64,000 nt of DNA from Pseudomonas sp. UYIF39 (GTDB lineage Bacteria; Pseudomonadota; Gammaproteobacteria; Pseudomonadales; Pseudomonadaceae). The translations under genes were made by a program, and so were the position numbers. Location: positions 1 through 64,000 of the forward strand of contig NZ_JALBYU010000018.1 of NCBI RefSeq assembly GCF_029963765.1. Reading direction: 5' to 3'. Positions 63,552 through 64,000 of this stretch are shown piece after piece (the stretch's first letter is position 1; every line of letters begins with the position of its first letter). The notes beneath the pieces are model-generated. The model had not been told where the DNA came from, searched no databases, and was given only the letters and a program-made list of their open reading frames with translations.

Positions 63552-63667
63552 GGGTATCTCCTGCGTACACAGCAACGGGCGTCGTGGCCCGCGCAGCTTA
63601 AGGCCAAGCGTGGCTCAGGGCTAGGGTCAGGGTGCCTGGAATCAATCCGCTCAACCAAATGATAGGA

Positions 63668-63683
63668 TTAACATGTTTTTCAC
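63668..63683 (+). promoter_or_regulatory. Putative ColR box between colR and the sulfatase gene
   Basis: TTAACATGTTTTTCAC matches the recalled ColR consensus at 15 of 16 positions on the plus strand. It is 73 bp before the ATG of the sulfatase-family gene, so that gene is the likely target. Confidence 0.62.
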
Positions 63684-63755
63684 TATCGATTCACAAGCCG
63701 ACTACAGTCGTGGCGCGAGAATCCCACACAATTGTTGTTAAGGAATGTACACACA

Positions 63756-64000
63756 ATGGAGCTCTTCAAGACCGCGCCAATGCGCTTTCTCCTGCTCGTG
63801 ACCGGCTCGTGGCTGGTCATTTTCTTGCTGACCCGCACGGTTTTGCTGCTCACCCATCTGGATGAGGCCGGTAGCGGATTTCTGTCGGTGTTTGGCATCG
63901 GCCTGCTTTACGACCTGGGCTTCATTGCCTACGCAGCGCTGCCGATGGGCCTCTACTTGCTGCTCTGCCCACCGGCCTTGTGGCGTCGCCGCGGCCACCG
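63756..64000 (+). CDS. LTA-synthase/sulfatase-family membrane protein, partial (N-terminus only)
   Basis: The reading frame from ATG 63756 stays open to the window end (about 81 residues). It begins MELFKTAPMRFLLLVTGSW and shows two strong hydrophobic segments (about 9-30 and 42-70), as at the N-terminus of multi-TM sulfatase or phosphoethanolamine-transferase-like proteins. The catalytic domain would lie beyond the window, so the family call rests on the recalled neighbour of colR and the TM pattern. AAGGA lies about 11 nt upstream. Divergent from colR, with a ColR-box match upstream. Confidence 0.65.
   Translation, partial: MELFKTAPMRFLLLVTGSWLVIFLLTRTVLLLTHLDEAGSGFLSVFGIGLLYDLGFIAYAALPMGLYLLLCPPALWRRRGH

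Overview
The window reads as the chromosome of a Pseudomonas, most likely of the P. fluorescens group. The evidence is its high GC content, the many REP-type palindromes built on GTGGGAGCGAGCTTGCTCGCGA, and gene order that (from memory) follows P. aeruginosa in three blocks. These blocks are pyk / enoyl-CoA hydratase / ferredoxin reductase / SadC-like cyclase / fumarase; argP / ACT protein / LysE / sodB / bifA / icmP; and the imelysin cluster / mexVW / inaA / colS / colR. Between them lie accessory segments typical of rhizosphere pseudomonads. No rRNA, tRNA, CRISPR array, phage or intact insertion sequence was seen.

Layout. 1-7.8 kb holds core metabolism: a PilZ protein, a TPR lipoprotein, pyruvate kinase, a three-gene minus-strand operon (diguanylate cyclase, 2Fe-2S ferredoxin reductase, crotonase) and class I fumarase. 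7.9-18.1 kb is the most striking part, an insecticidal toxin complex (Tc) operon with one TcB and two tandem TcC genes. The two TcC proteins share an Rhs shell but carry unrelated C-terminal cargo, and no TcA gene is present. A perfect 20-bp lux-box-like palindrome lies 88 bp upstream of the tcB start. 18.2-22.8 kb is a C4-dicarboxylate/alpha-ketoglutarate sensor system (histidine kinase, sigma54 activator) followed by an MHS-family permease with a clear sigma54 promoter.

23-26 kb holds small and oxidoreductase genes with an AraC regulator. 26.1-34.5 kb is a catabolic unit: a PotABCD-type ABC importer, an aldehyde dehydrogenase and a thiamine-diphosphate decarboxylase resembling 5-guanidino-2-oxopentanoate decarboxylase, with a divergent LysR regulator. 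34.6-37.1 kb is an NAD(P)-binding protein and a metallo-beta-lactamase-fold protein with a divergent LysR regulator. 37.5-39.8 kb is the pobR/pobA pair for 4-hydroxybenzoate, then a 14-TM drug exporter.

41.5-51.4 kb carries a coiled-coil membrane protein, an epimerase, argP and a LysE/ArgO exporter, sodB, a DUF6124-like protein, a 1.1-kb repeat-rich spacer with a strongly structured element, bifA and icmP. 51.6-59.7 kb is the rest of an iron-related lipoprotein cluster (di-heme protein, second imelysin, DUF1513) and the MexVW efflux system. 59.8-64 kb is the envelope-homeostasis block colR-colS / warA-inaA, with matches to the ColR binding consensus upstream of both warA and a divergent sulfatase-family gene that runs off the window.

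Two themes recur. One is c-di-GMP signalling: a PilZ receptor, a SadC-like cyclase and the BifA phosphodiesterase. The other is two-component control with recognisable DNA targets: the sigma54 activator with its upstream palindrome, and ColR with its boxes.
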